Part shown: piece after piece, positions 42,878 through 53,227 of the stretch
Layout: every line of letters begins with the position of its first letter
Position numbering within the stretch: position 1 is the first letter of the stretch
Source: Lewinellaceae bacterium
GTDB taxonomy: Bacteria > Bacteroidota > Bacteroidia > Chitinophagales > Saprospiraceae
Assembly (NCBI GenBank): GCA_016711435.1
Contig: JADJSY010000006.1
Span: 62,001-126,000 of the forward strand
Length of the DNA stretch: 64,000 bases
Direction: 5' to 3'
Translations under genes and position numbers: made by a program
Notes under the pieces: model-generated
What the model saw: the letters and a program-made list of their open reading frames with translations, nothing else
The model's database searches: none
What the model was told of the DNA's origin: nothing

Positions 42878-44467
42878 ATGAATAAGGACTTAAAAATTAG
42901 AGGCTCTAACATTCTTCTTAGCCTTTATCGGCTAATCAGATCATTGACTCCATCGCAGAAACGCAATTTTAAAAAATACACCCAGTTTTGGTCAAAGGAA
43001 CACGATCAGAAGTATATCCATTTGTTTGACCATATTAGCCATTTCATTACCACAGCAAGGGATGTGTCCGAATTGCCATCTGATCTGTCGGATAGTAATA
43101 AATTTGGTCCGAACGCTTCTTTAAATGCTTTGGCCAAGTACCTGTTTGAAAAAATCATGGAGAGCATCCGAAGCACCCCGGGAACCATACCGCCGCGTCA
43201 CAACAGGCTGTTCCAGGCATTTCATGATATTCACTTCCTGTTTTACCAGGAGCTGTATGTTGAATGTAATAAGGTTATAAAGGAAGCAAAAAGCCTGGCT
43301 TATGAAATGGATCGCCCGGTATATCTCCTGGAATTACAGATATGGGAAGCAAGAATCACCAACAGGATGGGCAATGTACCCTGGAAGCTGGCAGAAATGC
43401 AGGAAGAATTGCAGTATACCCTGGATAATATCCGGGAAACGTATACCACCTTTTTGCAGTCTCAAAAATTATTTGCGGCTTCTAAAAAAATTGTACATGA
43501 TGCGCCACCCGACATTCAACATATTATGGATGCTATCCGTGTGAAACAAAATGATCCTTTAGAGGGGCTTTCTCCCCGATTGCATTACTGGAGGCTGGTG
43601 GAAATGCAAAACTATTTTGAATTACAATCCGCCATTGACCGGAAAAGCGATCAGAAAGATTCGGTACAGGCAAGTTTGTCAAATGCCTTGTATTATTTAA
43701 AAAAGAACCTGACTTTTATTTCGGAGGAGGGAAAAATTTTAATAGAAGAAGAGCCGGTTATCTATATCAGCGCTTTGGAAAACTATCTGGCGACGTGCCT
43801 CCAACTAAAAGACGAAGAAGGGATAAGACAACTGGAATCCTCGTTTGTGGAAGATAAAAATAAAAAAGAAGAGATACACCGGTACAGAAGTATTAGTTAT
43901 TACAGATTGCTCTCCTTGATCCGTTTTAATCAATTTAGTGAGGCTTGTACCTACATCAAAGATCAAAAACTGAAAGAAAACCTTCAAAAACGGCAACATC
44001 TGATCAGCGACAATCGGATGAACGCAATTCGGTACTGCTGCGTGCAGGCTTATTTTCTAAATGCCAACTTTAAAATTGCCCTGGAATGGATCAAACTTAT
44101 TCTCGACAAACCCCGCCACCAATTGTTGCCCATTCTATTTCAGATCAGTGAAATACTACATATCATCTGTCTGATCGAAATAGATATTAAGCACATTGGC
44201 GTAACATTGATCGAAAACCTTACCAGAAGATACCGGCGAAATGAACCGAAAAATAAATTCATGCACGACTTGCTCATGACTTTGAGATATGCTGCCATGC
44301 CTCAACAGGGAGCTATTGTCAAAACTACCGTCAAGCATCGGGCCAAACTGGAATCACATTTTGAAAAAAATAAAGCCTTGTATATATATGGACCTGTGCT
44401 TGCCTGGCTCGATAGCCGGATATCCGGGAAATCAATTTCGGATGAAATTATCAAGTACAACCTTTAA
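42878..44467 (+). CDS. Large helical protein of unknown function
   Basis: 529 residues, all-helical in appearance, no signal or membrane segment. The start LLSLYRLIRSLTPSQKRNFKK followed by KYIHLFDHI resembles an uncharacterised Bacteroidota family whose N-terminus reads like LIxSLTxxEKRxFK and KxYLxLFDxI. The rest (VCNKVIKEAKSLAYE-like stretches, SYYRLLSLIRFNQFSEACTYI, QAYFLNANFKIALEWIKLI) suggests TPR-like helical hairpins. Base composition is visibly more AT-rich than neighbouring genes, which may point to later acquisition. It overlaps the end of the convergent DUF2007 gene by four bases. Function unknown. Confidence 0.75.
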   Translation: MNKDLKIRGSNILLSLYRLIRSLTPSQKRNFKKYTQFWSKEHDQKYIHLFDHISHFITTARDVSELPSDLSDSNKFGPNASLNALAKYLFEKIMESIRSTPGTIPPRHNRLFQAFHDIHFLFYQELYVECNKVIKEAKSLAYEMDRPVYLLELQIWEARITNRMGNVPWKLAEMQEELQYTLDNIRETYTTFLQSQKLFAASKKIVHDAPPDIQHIMDAIRVKQNDPLEGLSPRLHYWRLVEMQNYFELQSAIDRKSDQKDSVQASLSNALYYLKKNLTFISEEGKILIEEEPVIYISALENYLATCLQLKDEEGIRQLESSFVEDKNKKEEIHRYRSISYYRLLSLIRFNQFSEACTYIKDQKLKENLQKRQHLISDNRMNAIRYCCVQAYFLNANFKIALEWIKLILDKPRHQLLPILFQISEILHIICLIEIDIKHIGVTLIENLTRRYRRNEPKNKFMHDLLMTLRYAAMPQQGAIVKTTVKHRAKLESHFEKNKALYIYGPVLAWLDSRISGKSISDEIIKYNL

Positions 44468-44874
44468 AAATCTCCCCACATAGCGCGCACGAGGATAAGA
44501 GCCAGTATCAGCCCAATCAGAACAGACAGGATGAATAATGCCATTTTGCCTCCATCACTCTGGGTTGGCATAGCCGTTTCAATGACTGCCTCCTGCAATA
44601 TTTCCCGCGCCCGCGCAGAATCTACCGGGCGTACATGCAAACGCGCTACAATCTGCAAATGAGGCAGCACGGTTTGTGAAATGGTATTAGCCAGAAAACA
44701 GTGTATGCCCTCCGAGCGGAGCCGCGCAGCAGCCATTTCTGCCTCCAAAGGAGAATAGAATTTGGCCACTACTTCCCCTTCTTCGGCCCAAAGCGGATGG
44801 CCGCTTCCTTCAAAATCAAAATCATCAAGAATATCTTCGGACTTCATAACAGCTTCAAACATCGGACTTTTCAC
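44464..44874 (-). CDS. DUF2007-type signal-transducing-like protein with C-terminal membrane helix
   Basis: 136 residues (a later Met at residue 6 or 10 could also be the start). Residues about 33-95 are a DUF2007 domain (VVAKFYSPLEAEMAAARLRSE, IHCFLANTI, LHVRPVDSARAREIL). A single membrane segment lies near the end (MALFILSVLIGLILALILV). DUF2007 is a small ferredoxin-like fold of unknown function. Confidence 0.8.
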   Translation of the reverse strand: MKSPMFEAVMKSEDILDDFDFEGSGHPLWAEEGEVVAKFYSPLEAEMAAARLRSEGIHCFLANTISQTVLPHLQIVARLHVRPVDSARAREILQEAVIETAMPTQSDGGKMALFILSVLIGLILALILVRAMWGDF

Positions 44875-44940
44875 AGAGTTTGCAAAATCTCCTTATTTAT
44901 GCGTCGCCAAACACAACTTATCTTTCACCAGCTATCCGTT

Positions 44941-47900
44941 ATGACGCCATCTTATTTTTCATTTAAATCAAAAACACATTTTATCCCGCTCGTTTTTACC
45001 CTGTTGGGGGCCATTTTGTTGCCGGCACAGGAAAAACCCAAGTGGGACGTCAGTAAACCCGCCGGCCAGGCTTACAAAGACGTGGAATTCAGCACTGTAG
45101 AAGGAACCTGGATGAGCCTGGATGTATCTCCCAATGGCTCTACCCTGGTATTCGATATGCTGGGCGATATTTACACCCTCCCCGTTGCAGGGGGAACGGC
45201 TACCTGCATCCGATCAGGTATTGCCTGGGAAGTACAGCCGCGTTTTTCTCCTGACGGCAAAAAAATTCTGTTCACTTCGGATGCCGGCGGCGGCGACAAT
45301 ATCTGGATGATGAGTGTCGACGGCGCCAATGCCAAACAAATTACCAAAGAAAGTTTTCGCCTGCTGAACAATGCTGTATGGCTTGATAATCAATACATCG
45401 TCGCCCGCAAGCACTTCACCAATACCCGTTCGCTGGGGGCCGGCGAACTCTGGATGTACCATACTGCCGGCGGAGAAGGCGTACAACTTACCAAACGCAA
45501 AAACGACCAGCAGGACGTCAATGAACCTTCCGCAAGCCGCGATGGCCGCTATATCTATTTCAGCGAAGACATGTATGGCGGTGGCGCTTTTCAATACAAT
45601 AAAAACCCGAATACACAGATTTTTGCCATCCGTCGATATGACCGTCAGGAAGACAAGGTGGAAACCGTGACCGGAGGCTCCGGAGGGGCTTGCCGTCCAC
45701 AGATATCAGGCGACGGAAAACAACTGGCTTTCGTTCGCCGTGATTATACTAAAACGGTTTTGTGTATCCGCAACCTGGAAACAGGTCTGGAATACCCCGT
45801 GTACGACGCTTTAGACAAAGACCAGCAGGAAGCCTGGACGACCTTCGGATGCTACCCGGGCTTTGCCTGGATGCCGGATGGAAAAGCCATCGTCATCTGG
45901 GCAGGTGGAAAAATCAGGAAGATAGCCCTGCCTGAAATGGCTTCTTTGGCAGCAGGCTCCAAACCGGTTGTGACCGATATTCCGTTTACCTGCACGGTGA
46001 AAACCAAAGTAGCCGAAACCCTGCGTTTTGAAAACAAGGCTTTCGACCCGACCTTTACCGCCCATGCCATTCGCAATGCCATAACCAGCCCAGACGGAAA
46101 AACCTTGCTATTTAATGCCGCAGGCCGTCTGTATAAAAAAATGCTGCCGGACGGGAAAGCAAACTTGTTGTTCCCCACTGGTAGCGGATTGCGAGAAGAC
46201 GATGTGCAGGCAGAGCCGGCTTTTTCACCCGATGGCCGTTCCATTGCTTTTGTCATCTGGAACGACGAAAAAAAGGGCGATCTGCTAATCTGGCAACAGA
46301 CCGGAAAAGATGCCGCTGCTTTGCGGAGTCTCATCACCGCTCCCGGTATTTACCGCACACCTTCTTTTTCTCCGGATGGCAAACAGGTTGTTTTCAGGAT
46401 GCAAAATGGCGACGACGAAATAGGGCCTGCCATGACCGACAAACCGGGTATCTATGTCGTGGATACGGATGGAAAAAACCTGCGTTTTATCGCAGAAGGC
46501 GGTGAATCCCCCCGCTTCTCCGCTGATGGAAAACGCATTTATGTCAACACCGGCGGCGCATTGTTCGGCGCATTGGACAAATCCTTGAAATCTTATGACT
46601 TGAACGGAAAGGATGAGCGCATTCATTTTAAAGGCAAATACGCCAACCAATGGACGGCTTCTCCCGATGGCAAATGGCTGGCTTTCAGCGAATTGCACAA
46701 AACATATATCTGCGCGTTGCCACCTGCCGGCAAAACGGTGGACCTTGCCGCCGACACGAAAGCAGTGCCTGTTGCGCAAGTCAGCCGCGATGCGGGTTAT
46801 AACCTGCACTGGAGCGGCGATTCCAAAAACTACATTACACACTCGGCGACGAGTATTTTACCATCAACTTAGACAAACGTTTTGCATTTGTGGAAGGCGC
46901 CCCGGATACCTTGCCGCCGTTGGACACCGCCGGTTTGAAAATTGGCCTGACCCTGCAAAGCGACGTGCCGGAAGGCGCCCTTGTTTTTGAAAATGCCCGC
47001 ATCATCACCATGGAAAACGACCGTGTGATTGAAAACGGCGTGTTGGTGGTTGAACGCAATAAAATCACTTTTGTCGGCTCCCAAACGGAATACCAGGCAG
47101 CGCGATTCCGGGTTAATAATCCTAAAATCATCGATTGTAGTGGCAAAACCATTATGCCAGGCATGCTGGATGTACACGCACACCCCGGGAATTTCCGATT
47201 CGGCCTCAACCCGCAAAAACAATGGGAATATTACGCCCAACTCGCCTACGGCGTCACCACCCAGCACGACCCTTCGGTGAACTCCGAAATGGCGTTCTCG
47301 AACGCTGAAATGCTCAAAGCAGGGCGCATGGTGGGGCCGAGACTCTTTGCCACCGGCACCATCCTGTACGGCGCTGACGGCGATTTTAAAGCGCCCATCA
47401 ATTCGCTGGAAGACGCGCGTTCAGCGCTGCGCCGCACCAAAGCCTGGGGCGCTTTTTCCGTAAAAAGTTACAACCAGCCGCGCCGCGAACAGCGCCAACA
47501 GGTCATTGCTGCCGCCCGCGAACTGGGTATGCTCGTGGTGCCGGAAGGCGGTTCTTTTTTCCACCACAACCTGACGGAAGTGGTAGACGGCCATAGTTCT
47601 GTCGAGCACAACCTGCCCGTGGCGCCGCTTTACTCCGATGTGATCAATTTATGGAGCAAAACCGGAACGCACAACACCCCTACCCTGATCGTCAACTACG
47701 GCAGCCTGACCGGCGAATACTACTGGTATCAGAATACGGAGGTCTGGAAAAAAGAACCCCTGCTCCGGTTTACGCCGAAACACGTCCTCGACGAACGCAG
47801 CCGCCACCGCACTATGGCGCCGGAGGAAGAATACCAAAACGGCCATATACTCGTCAGTCAATCCTGTAAAAAACTCCAGGACGCAGGCGTTAACATTAAC

Positions 47901-48293
47901 CTCGGCGCTCATGGCCAACTCAACGGCCTCGGCGCGCACTGGGAACTCTGGATGCTGCAACAAGGCGGCATGAGCAACCTGCAGGCGTTGAAATGCGCGA
48001 CCATCAACGGGGCCATACACCTCGGCATGGACAAAGAAATCGGCTCGCTGAAAGCCGGTAAACTCGCTGACCTGATTGTGCTTGACAAGAATCCGCTGGA
48101 CGATATAAAAAACTCGGAATCAATTCGTTATGTAATGGTCAATGGGCGCCTTTTCGATGCGGCCACGCTCAATGAAATAGGCAATTACAATAAAAAACGG
48201 AACAAATTTTGGTTTGAAATGCCGGGCAGCCAGACAAGCGGGGCAGGCATGAGCCATAGCTGCCAGGAGGCAAGGTGTGTTTGTGGACATTGA
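44941..48293 (+). CDS. Exported TolB-propeller amidohydrolase, interrupted by a frameshift
   Basis: If one base is restored this is a 1,117-residue protein. The start ATG 44941 (MTPSYFSFK) opens a signal peptide ending LLPAQ; ATG 44899 would add 14 residues. Residues about 50-630 are TolB/WD40-like blades (RFSPDGKKILFTSDAGG, AFSPDGRSIAFVIW, SFSPDGKQVVFRM, TASPDGKWLAFSE). An amidohydrolase domain follows: TIMPGMLDVHAHPG with the HxH metal site, EGGSFFHHNLTEVVDGH, VEHNLP, and LKAGKLADLIVLDKNPLD near the end. The frame breaks at an A5 run (46825-46829); the plus-one-base frame reads LHYTLGDEYFTINLDKRFAF. Without repair the open pieces end at 46872 and resume by about 46830. Such proteins are periplasmic cyclic-amide or peptide hydrolases; the substrate is unknown. 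Confidence 0.85.
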
Positions 48294-48294
48294 G

Positions 48295-48347
48295 GTGTTT
48301 CGTGTTTGGAGTGGTAACTTTTTTGGCCAAGCCCAAACACCAAACAC
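48295..48347. repeat. GTGTTTCGTGTTTGG palindromic element
   Basis: It begins right after the amidohydrolase stop: GGTGTTTCGTGTTTGG, a short middle (GTGGTAACTTTTTTGGCC), and CCCAAACACCAAACACC. It fills the convergent gap to the prolyl oligopeptidase gene and belongs to the same word family as the elements at 15.1, 29.5 and 31.0 kb. Confidence 0.75.
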
Positions 48348-50507
48348 CTAATAGATCACTTGCATTTTCATATTAAACAGCATAAACGAGATAATATCAG
48401 CCGCTTCCTCCAGGATTTTGGAGGTCGGTTTGCCGGCGCCGTGTCCTGCACTGGTTTCAATACGAATAAGCACCGGGTTTTCGCCTTGCTGAAACTCCTG
48501 CATGGCGGCCGCAAATTTGAAGGAGTGTGCCGGCACCACACGGTCATCATGGTCGGCGGTGGTAATCAGGGTGGCCGGGTAAGCCGTTTTTTTAATGTTG
48601 TGCAAAGGCGAGTATTTCAACAGGCAGGGAAACTCATCCTTGTTGTCGCTGCGCCCGTAATCGGTCGCCCAGGCAAATCCGATGGTGAACTTGTGGTAAC
48701 GCAACATATCCAGCACGCCCACCTGCGGGAAACAAACGCCGAAAAGATCGGGGCGCTGGGTCATACAGGCGCCTACCAGCAAACCGCCGTTGGAACCGCC
48801 CTGGATGGCAAGCCGCTCTCTGGAAGTGTATTTTTTGGCAATCAGGTATTCGGCAGCACCAATAAAGTCATTAAAAACATTCTGTTTTTGGCATTTTGTG
48901 CCTGCTTTATGCCACTTTTCACCAAACTCGCCACCGCCGCGGATATTGGCCACAGCATAAATGCCATTGTTTTCCAAAAGCACAGCCCGCGAAGCGGAGA
49001 AGGATGGCGTAATGGAAATATTAAACCCGCCGTATCCGTATAACAAGGTCGGATTAGCGCCGTCGTACGCAATATTCTTCTTGCGCGTGATGAACATCGG
49101 CACCTGCGTACCGTCCATACTCTGGTAAAACACCTGTTCAGTGGTAAACAGATCAGGGTTAAAATCCAGTTTGGGCGCTTTAAAAACCTGGGGACTCAAG
49201 TCCGACATATCGATCGAATAAATCGTCATCGGGCGCAGGAAAGAAGTAAAGGAAAAGAAGGCCTGGGAGTCTTCCTTTCTGCCGCTTATTTCACCGACAG
49301 AGCCAATTTCAGGAAGTTTCACCTCCTGGATCATCTGGCCATTTTCCCCAAATACACGAAGGGCATTGGAGGCATTGTGCAGGTAATTGCAAACAATTCG
49401 GCCTCCGCATAATACAGCGCTTTCCAGCACATCGGTACTATCTTCCGGTATCAGGGTTTCCCAGTTTTGTTCCGATGCATTGTTTGCGCTGATGAGGATC
49501 AGGCGTTTATTAGGCGCTTTGTGGTTGGTCAATACCAACAGTTTATCACCAAGGTTGTCGATAACCGTAAAGTCATGTTCAAAAGAAGTGGAAACCGGAG
49601 TGAAGTCGGATTTATCCGCCGTTAAATCCTTGAAATACAGCACATTGCCACTGGTTGATTCAAAACCCGTTACATAAAGAAAACGCTGGTCTTCGGTAGT
49701 TCCCGCGCCGAATGAACGGTTGGGGTGCGCTTTGTCGGTGTACACCAAGCGATCAGCCGATTGAGCAGTGCCAAGTTGGTGGTAATAAACAGCGCCCAAT
49801 TGATTGACAGAAGTCAGTTCAGATCCTTTTTTGGGTTCGGGGTAACGCGTGTAGTAAAACCCGTTGCCCTGCCAGGCCAAACCGGTAAATTTTGCCCATT
49901 GCAACTGGTCGGGCAACATTTTCCCCTCCTGCATATCTTTTACAAAAATCGTCCGCCAGTCGGAGCCGCCTTTGGAGACGGTGTATCCAAGATAACGGCC
50001 ATCTTTGGATAAAGTCGCTTCGCCCAGCGAGGCGGTGCCATCCGTGCTAAAAGTGTTGGGATCGAGCGCCACCTTTGCCTCTGCATTCAGGTTTTCCTGC
50101 ACATACAGCACACTTTGGTTTTGAAGTCCGTCGTTTTTGAAAAAATAATATTTACCGGCTTTCTTGAACGGCGTTCCGAATTTTTCAAAATTATAGATCT
50201 GCTCTAACCTTTTTTTGATTTTATCGCGGTAGGGAATCTGGCTTAGGTAGCCGTTGGTAACGATGTTTTGTTTGGTCACCCAATCCTTCGTCTCCGCACT
50301 TTGATCGTCTTCCAGCCAGCGGTAAGGGTCTTTGATAATCGTTCCAAAATAATCATCCGCCACCGTCGAATCCTGGCGGGTGGGCGGGTAAGTAACTGGG
50401 ATTTGTTTAATATCCATACTTGCGGTATTCGATTTTGGGTCGCCTGCCCGGTTGCAGGCGCTGTGAAACAAGAGTATCAGGGAAAGTGAGCAGAGTAAAA
50501 ATTTCAT
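48348..50507 (-). CDS. Prolyl oligopeptidase (S9A), lipoprotein
   Basis: 719 residues. The N-terminus is a lipoprotein signal (LILLFHSACNRAG, lipid on the Cys at about 19). Residues about 40-430 form the propeller that gates the active site (YFGTIIKDPYRWLEDDQSAE is the typical family opening). The alpha/beta-hydrolase domain carries Ser572 in GGSNGGLLVGA, Asp in DHDDRVVPAHS and His in SAGHGAGKP. It cuts short peptides after proline in the periplasm or at the surface. Convergent with the amidohydrolase gene and divergent from the coiled-coil gene. Confidence 0.94.
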   Translation of the reverse strand: MKFLLCSLSLILLFHSACNRAGDPKSNTASMDIKQIPVTYPPTRQDSTVADDYFGTIIKDPYRWLEDDQSAETKDWVTKQNIVTNGYLSQIPYRDKIKKRLEQIYNFEKFGTPFKKAGKYYFFKNDGLQNQSVLYVQENLNAEAKVALDPNTFSTDGTASLGEATLSKDGRYLGYTVSKGGSDWRTIFVKDMQEGKMLPDQLQWAKFTGLAWQGNGFYYTRYPEPKKGSELTSVNQLGAVYYHQLGTAQSADRLVYTDKAHPNRSFGAGTTEDQRFLYVTGFESTSGNVLYFKDLTADKSDFTPVSTSFEHDFTVIDNLGDKLLVLTNHKAPNKRLILISANNASEQNWETLIPEDSTDVLESAVLCGGRIVCNYLHNASNALRVFGENGQMIQEVKLPEIGSVGEISGRKEDSQAFFSFTSFLRPMTIYSIDMSDLSPQVFKAPKLDFNPDLFTTEQVFYQSMDGTQVPMFITRKKNIAYDGANPTLLYGYGGFNISITPSFSASRAVLLENNGIYAVANIRGGGEFGEKWHKAGTKCQKQNVFNDFIGAAEYLIAKKYTSRERLAIQGGSNGGLLVGACMTQRPDLFGVCFPQVGVLDMLRYHKFTIGFAWATDYGRSDNKDEFPCLLKYSPLHNIKKTAYPATLITTADHDDRVVPAHSFKFAAAMQEFQQGENPVLIRIETSAGHGAGKPTSKILEEAADIISFMLFNMKMQVIY

Positions 50508-50616
50508 TCTTTAACTATTTGATTTGGAACAGATTACAAAAAATTACACACAGGTTTTACTCAGCAATTCCGGGAACAACAACAGCCGATTCAACGGTGC
50601 TTACCGGAAAGGCGCA

Positions 50617-50647
50617 TTTGAAATGCCTGCGCAAAACGCTACTTTTG
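50617..50647 (+). promoter_or_regulatory. Consensus Bacteroidota promoter
   Basis: TTTG at 50617-50620, a 19-base spacer and TACTTTTG at 50640-50647 match the consensus exactly. It lies inside the upstream extension of the next open frame, so it rules out the early TTG start and supports ATG 50704. Confidence 0.75.
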
Positions 50648-50703
50648 CTGCGAATGTAGGTGTTGGCTGCATTTTAAACCATGAATCACAGACCTTCTTT
50701 TCT

Positions 50704-51918
50704 ATGAAATGTTGTTTTGCGCTCCCGATATATTTGTTTTTGTTGTTGTTTCCGACCGGAATGATCGCCCGGGCCTGCCAGCAAACGGAGCCGGACAGCA
50801 TTCCGCCCGCTTCCGGTAAACCCAGCGACTGGGACGTGGCCGTCGAGGCCGTTCAGTTGTCTGCCGACGCCCGTTTGTTCCGCGATAGTTTTGCACAAAA
50901 AGCCGAACGTCTAACGGCGCAACGCGAAATCCTCGAACGCGCTGTACAAAAAGCGCAGGCGGATACGACTACGGCCGCAGAGCAGTTAAAAACGATGAAA
51001 AATGAGTTGAGAGAAGTGCAAAAAGAAGAAAAAGAGGTCGAAAAAAATCTGAAACGGGCCAAAACAACCGCAGAATTCGCCGAGTTAGTCGCCAATATGG
51101 AAGCCCGGCAACAAAGGGCGCAACTGCCCAAAAGCCGCAAACAGGTGCAACAGATTAAAAACATACTTTATCCGCCCGAACCTGCCCCTGAAAAAGAAAA
51201 AGGAGCCAAAGACAAACCTGAAGAACCGCCGGTCGTTGTTGCTGCTGAAACACCTGTTGTCATTGCAGAGACACCTGCTCAGGCGGATAGCAGCGCCGCC
51301 GCCCAGAATCCGGTTGGGGCCAACGAAAAAAAGCGCAGCAAAGCGAAAACGGCTCAACAGCCGCCCAAAACCGTTTTCAAAACCTATTCTTCCGCTGAAG
51401 ACGTTATGATCAATCCGCCGACGCCACCCTGTGTGCTGGCCTCCAATATACGCGATGAATTCTCCGGCGAAGTGCGCCGTGAAATGCAGCGCACCGAACT
51501 TTTTCGCCACACCAACCAGGCGCTCCGCAAAATATATACCGACAAAGCGCATACTATTGGGGAGGCTTCTCTGTTGAGCATAGGGCTTAATGCTGCCTTG
51601 CGCCTGAACCTCCGCGTCAATGATCCAAATGTCCGCAGAACGCAAGGCAGCCTGCAAAAAGGCGGCGTTGCCATCCTACGATTTATGGACGGCAGCACTG
51701 TTACGCTCTACAACCAACGCTCTGACGACGGCGAAATACTGCCGGAAGGCGAGGCCGTGAACTTTGAGGCGCAATTTCCGCTCGACCGTACCTTGCTCAA
51801 AAAAATACGGAATACGGAACTCGATAAAATTCGACTTGCCTGGACGAACGGATACGAAGATTACGATGTGCAGCAGGTAGATGTATTGATGCGGCAGGTG
51901 AAGTGCCTGTTTGAATGA
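50704..51918 (+). CDS. Exported coiled-coil protein of unknown function
   Basis: 404 residues from ATG 50704. Signal segment CCFALPIYLFLLLFPTG. Residues about 55-150 are a strong coiled coil rich in Glu, Lys and Gln (KNELREVQKEEKEVEKNLKR). A Pro/Ala/Glu linker follows (about 165-225). The C-terminal 170 residues are a conserved-looking domain (CVLASNIRDEFSGEVRREMQR, LRLNLRVNDPNVRRTQGSLQK, FMDGSTVTLYNQRSDDGE). I do not recognise the family. The upstream neighbour is divergent. Confidence 0.7.
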   Translation: MKCCFALPIYLFLLLFPTGMIARACQQTEPDSIPPASGKPSDWDVAVEAVQLSADARLFRDSFAQKAERLTAQREILERAVQKAQADTTTAAEQLKTMKNELREVQKEEKEVEKNLKRAKTTAEFAELVANMEARQQRAQLPKSRKQVQQIKNILYPPEPAPEKEKGAKDKPEEPPVVVAAETPVVIAETPAQADSSAAAQNPVGANEKKRSKAKTAQQPPKTVFKTYSSAEDVMINPPTPPCVLASNIRDEFSGEVRREMQRTELFRHTNQALRKIYTDKAHTIGEASLLSIGLNAALRLNLRVNDPNVRRTQGSLQKGGVAILRFMDGSTVTLYNQRSDDGEILPEGEAVNFEAQFPLDRTLLKKIRNTELDKIRLAWTNGYEDYDVQQVDVLMRQVKCLFE

Positions 51919-51920
51919 AA

Positions 51921-52007
51921 GAGGGTTTGAAGATTGATGGTTGGGTGGTAACCCAAGGTGGCAAGAGTTACCACCTCAAACCATCAAATCCTCAAACTCC
52001 TCAAACC
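51921..52007. repeat. GGTTTGA / GGTGGTAAC palindromic element, copy 1
   Basis: Words GAGGGTTTGAAGATTGATGG, GGGTGGTAAC, then GTTACCACC and AAACCATCAAATCC with TCAAACTCCTCAAACC. It begins three bases after the coiled-coil gene's stop. A closely similar element lies at 58372-58466. Confidence 0.85.
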
Positions 52008-52046
52008 TAAATATCCAACCTCAAGCCCTACTTTAAAACAACTCGA

Positions 52047-53054
52047 ATGATTCAGCAGAACACCCCTCTCCTACCCTATAATACATTTGGTTTAGCAGCA
52101 CGGGCAGCACATTTTACGGAAGTATTCAGCGTCCGGGAATTACAGTCGGCTTTACAATCCGGCATACAGCCGGTCCTGATTCTGGGCGGCGGCAGTAATA
52201 TGCTGCTCACGCAAGACGTGTCCGGATTGGTTATCAAAAACGCCATCGGAGGTATGGAACTAGTACGAACTGCCGGCAATACCGTACTTGTAAAAGTGGG
52301 CGGCGGGGTCGTCTGGCATGATTTCGTGTGCTGGGTAGTGGACAAAGGCTACGGCGGCATTGAAAACCTGAGCCTGATTCCCGGCACCGTCGGCGCTGCG
52401 CCTGTTCAAAATATCGGCGCTTACGGCGTGGAACTAAAAGATGTTTTTGTGGAATTGGAAGCGGTTGAATTAGCCGGCAGGCAGCTACATGTCTTTAACC
52501 ATGCCGACTGCCGTTTCGGTTACCGCGACAGTATTTTTAAACACGAAAATAAAGGAAAATACTGCATTACTTCCGTCACTTTTGCTCTCACCCGGCAGGA
52601 TCACCAACTGCATCTTTCTTACGGCGATATTCAAAAAACGCTGGAGTCAAACGGCGTGACACAGCCTGCGATTGCCGATGTCAGTAAGGCGGTCATTCAA
52701 ATCCGCAGCAGCAAATTACCCGATCCTGCCGTTATCGGCAACTGCGGTTCTTTTTTTAAAAATCCGGAAACGGATCGCGCCGTATTGGAAAAAATCCGCC
52801 TCAGTCACCCGCAGGTCGTATCGTATAACCTGCCTGACGGGCGCGTGAAAATCCCCGCAGGATGGCTGATTGAACAATGCGGCTGGAAGGGAAAACGGGT
52901 GGGCAACACAGGATGTTATGAAAAGCAGGCCCTTGTTTTGGTCAATTACGGAGGCGCCACCGGCTCGGAAGTTAAAAACCTCGCTTATGCCATTATTGAT
53001 TCGGTGGAAAGAACATTTGGGATACGGCTGGAGCCGGAGGTGAACATTTTTTGA
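52047..53054 (+). CDS. murB: UDP-N-acetylenolpyruvoylglucosamine reductase
   Basis: 335 residues. It reduces UDP-GlcNAc-enolpyruvate to UDP-MurNAc with NADPH in peptidoglycan precursor synthesis. FAD-binding motifs ILGGGSNMLLT and GGIENLSLIPGTVGAAPVQNIGAYG (written in part) are present, with YRDSIFK, NCGSFFKNP carrying the proton-donor Ser, and LEPEVNIF at the end with the catalytic Glu. The length and the YRDS/SFFKNP motifs fit the long (type I) MurB. Confidence 0.96.
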   Translation: MIQQNTPLLPYNTFGLAARAAHFTEVFSVRELQSALQSGIQPVLILGGGSNMLLTQDVSGLVIKNAIGGMELVRTAGNTVLVKVGGGVVWHDFVCWVVDKGYGGIENLSLIPGTVGAAPVQNIGAYGVELKDVFVELEAVELAGRQLHVFNHADCRFGYRDSIFKHENKGKYCITSVTFALTRQDHQLHLSYGDIQKTLESNGVTQPAIADVSKAVIQIRSSKLPDPAVIGNCGSFFKNPETDRAVLEKIRLSHPQVVSYNLPDGRVKIPAGWLIEQCGWKGKRVGNTGCYEKQALVLVNYGGATGSEVKNLAYAIIDSVERTFGIRLEPEVNIF

Positions 53055-53084
53055 GGGATGAGGAATCAGGGATGAGGAATGAGG
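53055..53084. repeat. GGGATGAGGAATGAGG word after murB
   Basis: Starts directly at the murB stop: GGGATGAGGAATCAGGGATG then AGGAATGAGG. It is the same word as at 2551-2585. Confidence 0.6.
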
Positions 53085-53182
53085 CTGCCTAATAGTCCTT
53101 TTACGTCAGTTCCTAAAGGCACACATCCAGTATTTATCATGCTCATCTGGTAAATCCTATAAATCAGGGTAGTATCGGGTTA

Positions 53183-53215
53183 AAAAAAATCGTCCAGTCT
53201 TTTCGACTGGACGAT
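53183..53215 (-). terminator. Terminator-like hairpin with T8 tail on the minus strand
   Basis: Stem ATCGTCCAGTC / GACTGGACGAT with a five-base loop. The A8 run is on its left, so it reads as a terminator only on the minus strand, yet both flanking genes are on the plus strand. The 462-bp gap around it also holds the repeat word at 53055, a short open frame at 53228 and a promoter at 53449. Confidence 0.6.
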
Positions 53216-53227
53216 TAAAACATAACC

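Noticed and set aside
46890..48293. A separate stand-alone amidohydrolase gene
   Set aside because: Homology continues upstream in the same frame (LGDEYFTINLDKRFAF) without a start codon and joins the TolB propeller after one base is restored.
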